DNA of 64,000 nt, taken from the NCBI GenBank assembly GCA_033032175.1, contig CM065316.1:1954115-2018114 (forward strand), written 5' to 3'. Source of the stretch: Saturnia japonica (lineage: Eukaryota; Arthropoda; Insecta; Lepidoptera; Saturniidae). The notes beneath the pieces were generated by a model. That model did not search any database. It saw nothing but the letters and a program-made list of their open reading frames with translations, and was not told the DNA's origin. A program made the translations under genes and the position numbers. This document shows, piece after piece, positions 55,140 through 64,000 of the stretch; positions within the stretch are counted from its first letter, which is position 1, and each line of letters starts with the position of its first letter.

Positions 55140-55275
55140 TAAAAAAAAAACCAAATTCAATGATTTTGAAGTCGAAGGACCAAAAGAATCGTACAAATTG
55201 AAACATAAACATGGAAGTTATGGCTGAACATTCATAAAAAAATATACATTCGAATTGAGTAACTTCCCGTTTTTT
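55140..55275 (-). repeat. Dispersed repeat P, 5' part
   Basis: On minus: CCGACTTCAACAAAAAACGG, GTTACTCAATTCGAATG, TGAATGTTCAGCCATAACTT and ATGTTTATGTTTCAATTTG. Only the first half is present. Confidence 0.5.
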
Positions 55276-55539
55276 GTTGAAGTCGGTTCAGAATCAAATA
55301 AGAGAAAAATATCGATAAAAGGTAAACCATCACTACTCCGTGTTAAAGCGGTATTTTGAATGATTTATTATGTTTCATTCATTGCACGTCATTCGTATGT
55401 TGGAAGTTATAAGGATGTTATAAAGTTGTCAGTGTTGCCGTACTGCAAAACGTTACGAAAATACAAAATATTATTTTCATTTAAACTCTAACGGAGCACG
55501 CATTTATTACGTAGTAATTACATTTGTACATTTTTTTTT

Positions 55540-55765
55540 TTTTTTTTAAAAGTAATATTTACAATTCTTATACTATTTCATTTCAGCAATGGTAGAGGAG
55601 AATCCCAAGTACAAAATAGCATAAAAATAGGCCAAGCCGTTTTCCAGCTAAAACCGGACAAACAAACAGAGTGACATTAAATAAATGTCATATCCGTGAT
55701 CAGTGTTCGTTATAATTGAAGTTTACAGGGAAATTTAAAAACAAATTTGAAAATAAACTAACTAC
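55540..55765 (+). repeat. Dispersed repeat shared with 4740-4960
   Basis: AATATTTACAATTCTTATAC, AAGCCGTTTTCCAGC, GACAAACAAACAGAGTGACA and CGTGATCAGTGTTCG correspond in order to the end of the minisatellite region at 4.7-4.95 kb. Confidence 0.45.
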
Positions 55766-56064
55766 AGATTAATTAAGAAAATTATTAAAAAAATTAATAG
55801 TAGAGTCTAAATTATTTACTAGTGTTTTAGATTCATGTTGATATTATTTTTAACGGTCATATTTCCTCAAGGTTGGCAGAAAAGACTAAATCTAATTGAA
55901 ATATATTTATAATAAGTAGTTTTATAAAAATCGATATTGGTTATAATTAACTGTTTGTCTGATCACTTTAATATAGGTCGGATAAATAACTTTTTGTTTA
56001 ATGGAGATTTTCATACTTTCCGCTATAGGTGGCGCGGCGCTGTCCTCGAGTTATTGACTACTGG

Positions 56065-56185
56065 AAATCAAAATCAAAAATATTTTATTAAATTTAGGCC
56101 TCAAGAAAGTACTTGTGAATATCAATACTACCGTTTCGGAAAACGTCCCAGTCATCGAGAAGAACCTGCAAGAAACTCAAACTAT
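56065..56185 (-). mobile_element. CR1/Daphne-like LINE 3' tail fragment
   Basis: AAATCAAAATCAAAAATATT, TTTAGGCCTCAAGAAAGTAC and CATCGAGAAGAACCTGCAAG are the antisense of the LINE 3' terminus. Confidence 0.65.
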
Positions 56186-56612
56186 TTCACTTCATCAATC
56201 ACGCTCAAACCGCTAATGGCTAGACAAATTCTAATGAAATTTGACATAGAATTCGATTATATGTATACTTTTTTTTAACAACGCCTACTTAGTGTACCGA
56301 CAGAAGCTAGTTAATTACATTAATTAGTTATTAATTTCATTAAAAAACGAAAAACTCAAAACACACATTTATTAAAATATGTATGTTTTTTTTTCTAACA
56401 TAATATTGTCGAATTGTTTTTGCTATAAAGGAGAGTACGTTGACATTATATAGTACAAAAATCACAATTATAACTGAAAAACGCAGATGACCATGTAAAT
56501 ACATACATGATTTATATGTAAATATATATGAATAACATACTAATTAGCATTTATGTGTGACAATTACTTTTATACGTTGAAAGCGTTTTTCATATTTCCC
56601 AAAGCCTTACGT

Positions 56613-56685
56613 GACCGTGTGGCCTAATGGATAAGGCGTCGGACTTCGGATCCGAAGATTGCAGGTTCGAGTCCTGTCACGGTCG
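56613..56685 (+). tRNA. tRNA-Arg (anticodon TCG)
   Basis: A complete 73-base cloverleaf. The acceptor stem GACCGTG/CACGGTC is perfect; the D arm is GCCT/AGGC; the anticodon stem is TCGGA/TCCGA with loop CTTCGGA (anticodon T-C-G at 56646-56648); the T arm is GCAGG/CCTGT with loop TTCGAGT; the discriminator is G. It decodes CGA arginine codons. The internal A box (TGGCCTAATGG) and B box (GGTTCGAGTCC) are intact. Unlike the SINE heads it has no repeat body and is followed by a T run. It appears to be a functional nuclear gene without an intron. Confidence 0.95.
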
Positions 56686-56697
56686 AGAGATTACAGC

Positions 56698-56704
56698 TTT
56701 TTTT
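56698..56704 (+). terminator. Pol III terminator of tRNA-Arg
   Basis: Seven T residues begin 13 bases after the end of the tRNA, the usual RNA polymerase III stop signal. Confidence 0.85.
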
Positions 56705-56855
56705 ACATCTTTACGAGATTTATATTTTACTATGATAAATTGAATTTTGTAGAAAAACGTTTATAACGCAAAATATTGGAAGAAAATAAAGACTTTTTCT
56801 TTTTAGTCACCTTCATATTCTATGAAGGAGTAAAACTGTAATTTTAAATTGTCAA

Positions 56856-57222
56856 TCATTTTATTAATACATGAAGCAAAAACCTTATGCCCCTTTTTAT
56901 GCGTAATGCGTACACGGAAGACTGTGAGATTTGGCATGGTTAACGTTTATATCGAGAAGGGGTATAGAAGGCTAAAATGTATCTATAATATCTGTTACTA
57001 ACTTATTAAATTAAATAAATTAATACTGCGAATCCTAACCCAACTAGTGTTATTGAACTTAGAACCCTTCAAAATATTGACATTGTCACTCAATGAAAAG
57101 TGACAACAAGTGGTGTAGATAATACTCATTGTTTAGGTTTATGAATACTGCAAATGTCAAACAGAAAATAGTCTATGATCAAAAAGTCGCTGGTCGAATT
57201 TCGATCATTGGGCGACCGCCAG
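56856..57222 (+). mobile_element. Helitron A, copy 8 (near full length)
   Basis: It starts TCATTTTATTAATACATGAA and ends GGGCGACCGCCAG then T (CTAG changed to CCAG). ATTGACATTGTCACTCAATG and AACAGAAAATAGTCTATGAT match the family. Confidence 0.8.
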
Positions 57223-57595
57223 TTAAATTAACTGATTGCAAATAAAATGATGCATGTCAGTTCCTATGCGCAACTTGAGTTTACCCAAAGAACGATAGTC
57301 TTGAACTATAAATACAATTAGTAAAGTTAAATTATTATTTGGAAAATAATAACAAATTATTATTGAACAGTTAAAATTTGGGTCTATTCTATTCTAACAA
57401 ACAATGCAGCATTATGAAATAATCTTTATATCCTTAACTAATTGAATTCATCAAACAAAATTTAAATACTTTTGGAACGAAACGACATGAATTTATTTGT
57501 CATGATTTTGAAATTTTTGAAATAATATTGCTTACCAATATAAATGTTTAAGTGTTGTCTACTAAAACCTTATAATAAACTGTATTTTTACCTGA
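57223..57595. other. AT-rich spacer, no gene seen
   Basis: No supported gene or element. Confidence 0.45.
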
Positions 57596-57599
57596 CATC

Positions 57600-57835
57600 A
57601 AAAAAGGAGAGGTTTTCAATTCGAATGTATTTTTTTAATGGATTTTAGTCATAACTTAGTTATTTATGAACCGATTTGGATGATTCTTTTTGTTTGATAG
57701 GTTATACCATAAAGATGAACCGATTTTAATTTCACTGGCATTGGACTTTTGCATTCAAAGATACACCAAGAAACTCCTTAAAATCATTGATGTTGGTTTT
57801 TATTTTTGTTAAAAATTGTCTTGTTGTTATAGTTA
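57600..57835 (+). repeat. Dispersed repeat P, copy
   Basis: CATCAAAAAAGGAGAGGTTT, TTTATGAACCGATTTGGATG, TTTTAATTTCACTGGCATTG and AAAAATTGTCTTGTTG match the family. Confidence 0.6.
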
Positions 57836-58030
57836 TAAGTTAGTTACAGTTATACAGTATATATGTGTAATACGGAATAGCAATAAGCTAAAACACTTTC
57901 ATAAAAAAATCCTGTGACTCTGGAAAAATTCGTAAACCTAATTACCTTCAGGAATTTTACCTGATAACACGTAGACGGGTTTTCGTCGTAAATAGTTTCG
58001 TTTCGTAAGTAAAAACGCACATATATACCC

Positions 58031-58503
58031 TGTAGAATTAATAAAATTGAAGTGTCTATTTATTATGTGAAAAGTATATATGGTATTTATAACAAAAAAA
58101 AAACAATTCTTAAAAATTTGTTTGTTTGTTCCGGGTAATTTCCGAAGGACTTTCGCTGGCAGATAGCTGATGTTATAAGAAGTAACTTAGACTATTTTTA
58201 TTTTAGAAAAAAGCATTAGGGTTCCGCACAAATAAACTGGACTAAATATTGGTGAATCAATTCGGGTGCTTATATGGCTTACACTGAGTAAACCATAAGA
58301 TATATAGCAAATTAATGTACTACATAATTGTACACATTAAAAACAAGTACAAGAAAGTCAGCGAGAGTATATATCTATCTTCTAAGGATCACCAATAAAA
58401 GCATTTTTATCCTTAAATTAACCGGGAGCGGGTTAGTACGAATCGTGCGTGCGACGCGGCGGCGTCCTGTAGTCCACGCGAGCACAGCCGCGAGTATAAC
58501 TAG
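58031..58503 (+). mobile_element. Helitron B, copy 4
   Basis: AATTAATAAAATTGAAGTGT, TGTTTGTTCCGGGTAATTTC, TTTATTTTAGAAAAAAGCAT and GAGTAAACCATAAGATATAT lead to the end GCCGCGAGTATAACTAG and T. The TC start is decayed. Confidence 0.75.
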
Positions 58504-59099
58504 TTATTACTATAAAATTAAAATTAGGTGTTGTTCTCTGATAATTAGATAAGATAATTATCTCATTTGAATTGTTAGCTTTTCACATAATCAACACTAA
58601 GTTAGATCTAGCATTTAGTAAAGCCTTAATAGTAGTAGTTTTAGAGTTTAAAGTCAACTGATAAGCTTCACTGTAAGGCACTGTTTATATTTGTAATACA
58701 AAGTTAGCACAAGGTGACATTGAGTAGGGTAGGTTAAGTTATATATTAAAACGAAGTGTGTGTGAAGGACGTCTGTCAAAAGTGTTAGATGAGATAGCTT
58801 AGAAGCTGTTATGTGATTTAAATGGTGTCATAATACATAATTATGTTTTCATATTATTGGAGTTTATAAGAACACCGGTATGGAAATTTTATGACGAGTG
58901 AAATTTTTAAATGCGTTATCAAAAGCGTTACGTTTAGCGTTAACAAAAAGCGTTACAATTTCTATACATACAACATCTTGCTTTTAGATAAATCTATAAC
59001 CATTCAACCAGTCTATCAGTCCGTCAGTCTGACAATCAATCAATCAACTTATTATTCACCTCTTTGCCTATTGCATGCATTTATTGTAAACTCCAGAAG

Positions 59100-59275
59100 T
59101 GCGTCGCAGATGACACACACAAAAACTTTTTATCCGACTGCGAAAAAGGAGGGTTATGTTTTTCGAGCGTATGTATTTATGTCTATTTCATTGGAACGCT
59201 CTGTAGCCTGAACGACTTGATGGATTTTAGCATACGAGGTGTCGTTAGATTCGTCTTAATCATGAGAGTAACATA
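59100..59275 (+). repeat. Dispersed repeat D, copy 2
   Basis: ACTGCGAAAAAGGAGGGTTA, TGTTTTTCGAGCGTATG, GGAACGCTCTGTAGCC, TTTTAGCATACGAGGTGTCG correspond to 3851-3975. Confidence 0.55.
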
Positions 59276-59699
59276 GGTTAAATAATAATTAATAAGTACG
59301 AAGTCAGAACACACAGGGGTGAAGTCGCCGCTCTCCTAAAGTCTATTGACGGACGGAGAGCATTATTAAAATAAAAAAAAGGTACGAAATCTGGCAATCA
59401 AATAAAAAACAAAAAAAAAAATCATTTTTTAAGTAATTTGTTGCAATCTGTATTTTTGTTTCCTGTTTAATATATTTTAGTTAGTTACTTGCAGAGTGGG
59501 AAAAACTTACTAATTTTATATACTATTCCTTGCAGGTTATTTCTTTCTTATGGCAAGACCATATCTCACTTATTCTTCATCAAAATTAATAATTAAAAAA
59601 CCATTTTAAAGTTCAAGTCCCCTGTTATTGACGAAAAATAGTTTATAACTAGCAACCGCATGCGTCTTCGTTCGCGTTAACCTATTCTACAAGTAAAGT

Positions 59700-59890
59700 T
59701 TTATAAATAGACGCGTTATATTCTCACTAATCGCATTTTGAAACAAAAGAGATAGGAAATCACAGTTTAAGGCGGAAACTTTATTGTCAAAAAAGGTTAA
59801 AAGTTTCTTCTCGCTCACGCCGGTATCAAGTTGAAAGTGAACTAAAGGCAATTGCCCACCATTCACGGTTGCATGTAAAGAGCGTCAATG
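59700..59890 (-). repeat. Dispersed repeat T, copy 2
   Basis: ACGCGTTATATTCTCAC, GAAACAAAAGAGATAGGAAA, TTCTTCTCGCTCACGCCGGT and GGCAATTGCCCACCATTC are the inverted counterpart of 52660-52870. Confidence 0.6.
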
Positions 59891-60614
59891 CCGTATCTAC
59901 TTATAAAATATCATTGTAATCTACCCACTTCTGCATGGCAAGAAAAAATTTCGCTGAACGCGTAGTGCTTATATAAATTCCAGTTTCTTTAAACTTTAAT
60001 AACGCAGTATTTAATAAAGATATCGTGATATATATATATTTATAAGGACCAAGTATTTAAGGAGTAATACCAAAAAAATCTGTCCAGAAGTTTTTACGTG
60101 ATGCGCGCACAACGGCGAAACTCAATCATTTTAATTATATAGAGAAATTTTTGTTGATGAAAAGTTGAATATTTTTTTTATTTTATTAGAAATGCCATTT
60201 GATATATAATCAACTAACATTTAAGTGGCGCCATCTATTAACCTGTGACAATGATAAAGCCTAAACAGTGACGCTCTTTTGGATTATCGCCTTTCGAGAT
60301 AAGTTGTTTGGGTTCTACTGTACTTAGTTCAATTACGTTTAATGCCGACACTTTGTGGAGATTCTATTAAAAAAACCGACAACCCTAACTTTACCGACAC
60401 AATAATTTATTTATTTTCAAGAGAACACAGTACGTTGTGAGTTTTTTCCCCTGATATATTTGGTTGAACCATGACACTGATGTGTGAATGAAGTAAAGTG
60501 CCAACCGCATTGTATGACAAGCGACGAGAGATTTACACACTGTAAAAGATCTTAAAGTATTTAAGAATAGATTTTTAGCTTTTTTTTTGTTCATTTTTTT
60601 AACTGTTTTTATCT

Positions 60615-60870
60615 CCTTTTTAATCGGCTTCAAGGAGGTTTCTCAGTTCGAATGTATATTTTTTTACGAATTTTCAACCACTTTACAACCACATTTTCAC
60701 CTATGTTTATGTACCAATTTAGATTATTATTATTTTGTTGGAAAGGGGACACCTCAAGGGTGATCCCATTTTAATTTCATTGACATTGGACGTTCGATTT
60801 CGAAGATTTACCAGGAGATTCCTCAAAATAATTGAAGATTGTTTTGTTTAATGAAAAAAAATTATCTTGA
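60615..60870 (+). repeat. Dispersed repeat P, copy
   Basis: TAATCGGCTTCAAGGAGGTT, CAGTTCGAATGTATA, GGAAAGGGGACACCTCAAGG, GTGATCCCATTTTAATTTCA and TCGAAGATTTACCAGG match the family, with a short internal duplication near 60670-60700. Confidence 0.6.
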
Positions 60871-61134
60871 TGGGAATTATTATTATATAAACACACAAAT
60901 TAATCTATAGTTTTTTTTAATTTGTTTGTGTAAAACGGCTAATAATCTCTGGAACTACTATAGACGGATAATTATTATTTTTTGCAATTTGTAGTATACA
61001 ATTATCTTGATTTCTACGCGATGTAATCGTTAGTTCCATTAATATCATGAGAGTATCTTCCTCTTCTTTCCCCTTATCCCTCCCAAGAAGGGACGGTGTT
61101 TCCCACTTCCATTCTATTCTATCAACTTTCTATT

Positions 61135-61420
61135 ATCTATTGTCGAAAGGGTATTATTATAGGGTGGCTGATTACGTGAATGATGATGATGTCTGGATGT
61201 GATTCTCTCTCTGTACATCTACTGAAAATGATAATAACTGTAAAAACTATTTAAAAAAGATAATAACATGTTGATAAACCCGATCGAGTTTCTTGTCGGT
61301 TCTTCTCGATGGCTGAGATGTTTGTCCGAACCGGTGATAGTGTTTTAACATTCATAAGTGCCTTCTTAGGACTTAAATTTAATAAAAAATATTTTGATTT
61401 GGATTTGATTTTGATTTTTA
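61135..61420 (+). pseudogene. CR1/Daphne-like LINE 3' end
   Basis: The coding remnant KGYYYRVADYVNDDDVWM leads to a stop. Then follow CGAGTTTCTTGTCGGTTCTT, CTCGATGGCTGAGATG, GTGCCTTCTTAGGACTTAAA and a GATTTTGATTTTTA tail, as at 24335-24565. Confidence 0.7.
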
Positions 61421-61424
61421 ACTG

Positions 61425-61800
61425 TCATCCAATTATTCACAAATTTCATACTCATATAATTCCTAACACAATCCATCTTTGACTACTTTCTTCGGTCTTC
61501 CTCCACTTCTATATATGTCCACCTTCATACTTAACATGGGTTCTTCTAGTTATAAGAATTTCATTCCTCCTCGTGATATGCCTAAAACATGCTAATCTAT
61601 AAAATCCCTCAATCTATTTATTTTAAGACTTTCTCTGAAATACTTATTCCTAGTTGCACATTCTAGTAACACCAAACACCCATCGTAACATTCGCATCTT
61701 TGTCATATACATATATTATGTAATCTTCATTCATACGTCTCGTTCATTGCCCAGCACTCAAATCCATACATCATGACGGGTCCTCTAATAGTGATACACT
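61425..61800 (-). pseudogene. RTE-type LINE, degraded C-terminal fragment
   Basis: On minus, pieces of one protein appear: VMMYGFECWAMNE, then RESLKINRLRDFI, DWHVLGISRG, MLSMKVDIYRSGGRPKKVVK and DG. Their order (YGxE/T-x-W ... HV ... GRGRPKKxWxD) is the post-RT region of RTE-type elements. Stops and small indels are frequent. It abuts the CR1-like tail ending at 61420. Confidence 0.6.
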
Positions 61801-62089
61801 CTTATTATGGTGAGAATATCCCATACTTTATTGATTCATGTTGATTACTTTATCTAAAGTTAACTCGATGGTATCTGAGGGTATCTTTACGAGCGTAACG
61901 CACGACAGGGGAGCGATCGAACTCCATTAGATTAAAATGTACAGTCATAAACGGAGTTTACAAAACATAATCGAAATCCACGATCAATTACCAAACATTG
62001 TTAATGTGTTTAGACATTATTTAGGTTCAAAATAATACCCGTGAATAATTAATTATTTATCTTTTATAGTAGCAAATCGATGATACTGT

Positions 62090-62400
62090 TCCCGATTGTA
62101 AGCACAGTACAATCTAACACAACGGCGACCACCGAGAGATTGAAATCCATCGACGATCACCGCTGTCATGTCGTCCTACAATAATTTAACTGGATATTGC
62201 GACACGCTAAAGCGAGCCACTATGATGGACTTTTCACCACATGGACGGTTATTACACCCAGTTGGACAAAAGAGCCCTAGCACCCCGCCATAGCCATTTC
62301 TTCGTTCGTTACTCAACAGGGTGCACCACGTGCGTGCAGGTGAGGTTGGCTTGAGCTTCTCAGCTTTAAATATGTAATTTGACACCCCTTAAACCCTTAC
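62090..62400 (-). mobile_element. CR1-like LINE 3'-end fragment
   Basis: GTAAGCACAGTACAATCTAA, AACGGCGACCACCGAGAGAT, GGACTTTTCACCACATGGAC, TTCGTTCGTTACTCAACAGG and GTAATTTGACACCCC. This is the longest copy of this antisense family in the window, collinear with 6260-6485 and 31625-31900. Confidence 0.55.
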
Positions 62401-62499
62401 AACTTCATTACAAATTTTTAAATGTAAATTAAAATACACCACAAAATCGCGGCGTTGTGTTCATGTGAACGCGCGTGATGTCATTTAATAAATAAAACT

Positions 62500-62892
62500 A
62501 AGGTTATTAAACTGAAGTTATGTGCAAAGTTGAGCTAACTAGAATTTCAGTCAAGCAATCCCCGAAAAACGGGACAGAAGCTGTCGCGTGCGGAGGATTT
62601 AATTTTGTACTCAAAATCAGGACGTCTGCCAAAATCCCTCCAGATACCCCGTCTGACAACACTGATCTGTACCCTTTTGAACCGCGACCACCGTCCAATA
62701 GCAATAAACCCGTCATAGGACTTGTCGAGGGTAGGCGGGTAATTAACCTGCGAAAATTTCTTCTCTGTATTTATTTTAGTTAAATAAAACAATTAATAAG
62801 TTTATAAAATGTTTAATAGTAATAAATCAATGCTAGTATAAATTACCTGTCGGTTGAGTGTTATCTCCTTGAAAATAACAACTTAGCACATA
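62500..62892 (+). other. Region upstream of LINE ORF1, possible 5' UTR
   Basis: An 87-codon open frame (62520-62783) and GC-richer sequence precede ORF1, then an AT-rich stretch with AATAAA-like motifs to 62892. No motif is recognised. It may be LINE 5' UTR or unrelated flank; the element's 5' boundary is not visible. Confidence 0.35.
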
Positions 62893-63606
62893 ATGGAGTC
62901 ACTTAAAGAATCTTTGTCAGATATGATGGTTATGTTTCACGAGCGTATGGCGAATTTTGAACCCGAACTAACGAAGACACCCAGCACTACTCCCAGTACT
63001 GTAAGTCTTTCTACTGATTTTATCACGTTTAAGTCTTTTATCGTGGAGGCACTGGGAAGTCTTCATCGCCAGATGGAGATACTGGCCAGCACAGTTGACA
63101 GTCTCGAGATGCAGTCACGTAGAAAAATACTTTTACTTCATGGTGTGCCAGAGCAGAAGAAGGAAGAAACGGTAGAGGTGATGATGAAGGTTATCAAAGA
63201 AAGTCTAAAAATTTCGGACTTCACTGTCGCTGATATTAGACGGTGCCACAGGATGGGACGACCTTCAGCGACTCAAAAACCTAGGCCGATTCTATTAAAG
63301 GTTCAAAGTGTAGCAATCCGTGACAAGCTCTGGTTCAGCAAAACTGAACTTAAAAACACCGGAGTTACTATGTCTGAGTTTCTGACTAGAGCGCGGCATA
63401 ATGCATTTATGGCAGCTCGTGAGAGGTTTGGTGTTGAGAAGTGTTGGACCAGGGAAGGCTATGTCTTCGTTCTGGCGCCGGACGGATCTCGTCAACGAAT
63501 CACTTCACTCACTGATTTGAATAAGATCAAACACGAAGATACTGCTAAACCAACGGTATCCGTGAAGACAGTCACGAAACCTAAACGTACAACCTCCAAA
63601 AAGTAA
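62893..63606 (+). CDS. LINE ORF1 protein (coiled coil plus RNA-binding domain)
   Basis: An uninterrupted frame of 237 codons starts MESLKESLSDMMVMFHERMA at 62893. It has a coiled-coil-like segment (SLHRQMEILASTVDSLEMQS, residues about 56-76). An RRM-like region follows with RKILLLHGVPEQ, VADIRRCHRMGR and RPILLKVQSVAIRDKLWFSK (residues about 78-150), then a C-terminal domain with FVLAPDGSRQRI and a lysine-rich tail (KPTVSVKTVTKPKRTTSKK). This layout is that of L1-like ORF1 proteins, RNA chaperones that coat the LINE transcript, as carried by CR1/Daphne-type LINEs in Lepidoptera. The stop is at 63604-63606. No frameshift is present, so this may be a young copy. ORF2 would start past the window. 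Confidence 0.82.
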   Translation: MESLKESLSDMMVMFHERMANFEPELTKTPSTTPSTVSLSTDFITFKSFIVEALGSLHRQMEILASTVDSLEMQSRRKILLLHGVPEQKKEETVEVMMKVIKESLKISDFTVADIRRCHRMGRPSATQKPRPILLKVQSVAIRDKLWFSKTELKNTGVTMSEFLTRARHNAFMAARERFGVEKCWTREGYVFVLAPDGSRQRITSLTDLNKIKHEDTAKPTVSVKTVTKPKRTTSKK

Positions 63607-64000
63607 CTTTTGCTGTGATGATCGTATGATATCCTGTTAGTAACTAAGGTAGTTCTGTTTTATTTTGTTTCGATATTTGTTTACAATCTAACTTTTTTTT
63701 CCAATTACCTACTTCACATTTCTTAGTTATGTTACTAAGCTACTTAGCGAAGTCGCTATAGTACCGTTCACGTTCAGTGTTTATTTGAATATCTTTAACA
63801 TGCTTATCTCGGGTTATTCAGTATAATTGTATTATTTTGTTTACTGTTTCGTTTTGTTGCATAGATATATTTCTGATTGTTTTGATCCATATTAATGTTA
63901 AACTCAATTGTTCTGTATTAACTTAGTAGATGAGTTAATGTTATATATGCATTTTTATTGTTCTTTTTTGTTGTGATAAATAATTTGTTAACTTCACATA
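63607..64000 (+). other. LINE inter-ORF region, no coding seen
   Basis: AT-rich sequence after ORF1 with no reading frame matching an endonuclease. Long inter-ORF spacers occur in some LINEs, so ORF2 may begin after 64000; otherwise the element is broken here. Confidence 0.4.

Noticed and set aside
55937..56278. 113-codon plus-strand frame
   Set aside because: Its middle is an antisense LINE 3' UTR (56065-56185), so the frame is accidental.
58891..59276. 106- and 70-codon overlapping frames
   Set aside because: The 3' part is repeat D, the rest is AT-rich, and no conserved domain is seen.
1..64000. CRISPR array, prophage, operon or bacterial gene cluster
   Set aside because: No evenly spaced short repeats with unique spacers and no bacterial-type genes. 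All features are eukaryotic.

Overview
The window looks like nuclear DNA of a moth or butterfly (Lepidoptera). It is AT-rich, has very few exons, and is packed with transposable elements of lepidopteran type: non-autonomous Helitrons with TC...CTAG ends, RTE-type LINEs with (ATG)n tails, CR1-like LINEs, mariners, pogo/Tigger elements and tRNA-derived SINEs. There is nothing bacterial or viral in it. The species cannot be named from the sequence alone.

Only four host genes can be supported. (1) A plus-strand gene at 7990-14226 encodes a small secreted protein resembling the MBF2 / salivary-secreted-peptide family; its introns are full of mobile DNA. (2) A minus-strand gene at 20266-16356 has four exons, all separated by phase-1 introns. 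It encodes a signal or anchor segment followed by three trypsin-inhibitor-like (TIL) domains of ten cysteines each. (3) A second TIL gene at 18246-19526 is encoded on the opposite (plus) strand, entirely inside the first intron of gene 2. It has three exons and encodes 112 residues, with a divergent eight-cysteine TIL domain. (4) An intact tRNA-Arg(TCG) lies at 56613-56685 with a Pol III terminator. The nested antisense pair of protease-inhibitor genes is the main host feature. The probable joint role, blocking secreted proteases in haemolymph, gut or cuticle, is inferred from the family.

Layout. 1-7.9 kb: a Helitron, an RTE LINE with most of its reverse transcriptase deleted, a SINE, a ~135-bp minisatellite and more Helitrons. 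8-16 kb: the MBF2-like gene with intronic Helitron, SINE and MITE insertions. 16-20.3 kb: the TIL locus. 20.3-29 kb: gene-poor, with a LINE 3' end and a 1.33-kb composite element with ~345-bp terminal inverted repeats enclosing a Tigger fragment. 29-37 kb: a CR1-like LINE fragment and two dead mariners. 37-50 kb: Helitrons, SINEs and RTE fragments, including two Helitrons joined end to end. 50-54 kb: a pogo/Tigger element inside a Helitron, and a CCGGAT-rich cluster. 54-62.4 kb: dispersed repeats, the tRNA gene and LINE remnants. 62.5-64 kb: the start of a CR1/Daphne-like LINE with an uninterrupted ORF1, whose ORF2 would lie beyond the window.

Repeat family names used here (Helitron A/B/C, SINE S1/S2/S3, MITE M, repeats D, N, P, R, T) are local labels based on similarity between copies inside this window. 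They are not database names.
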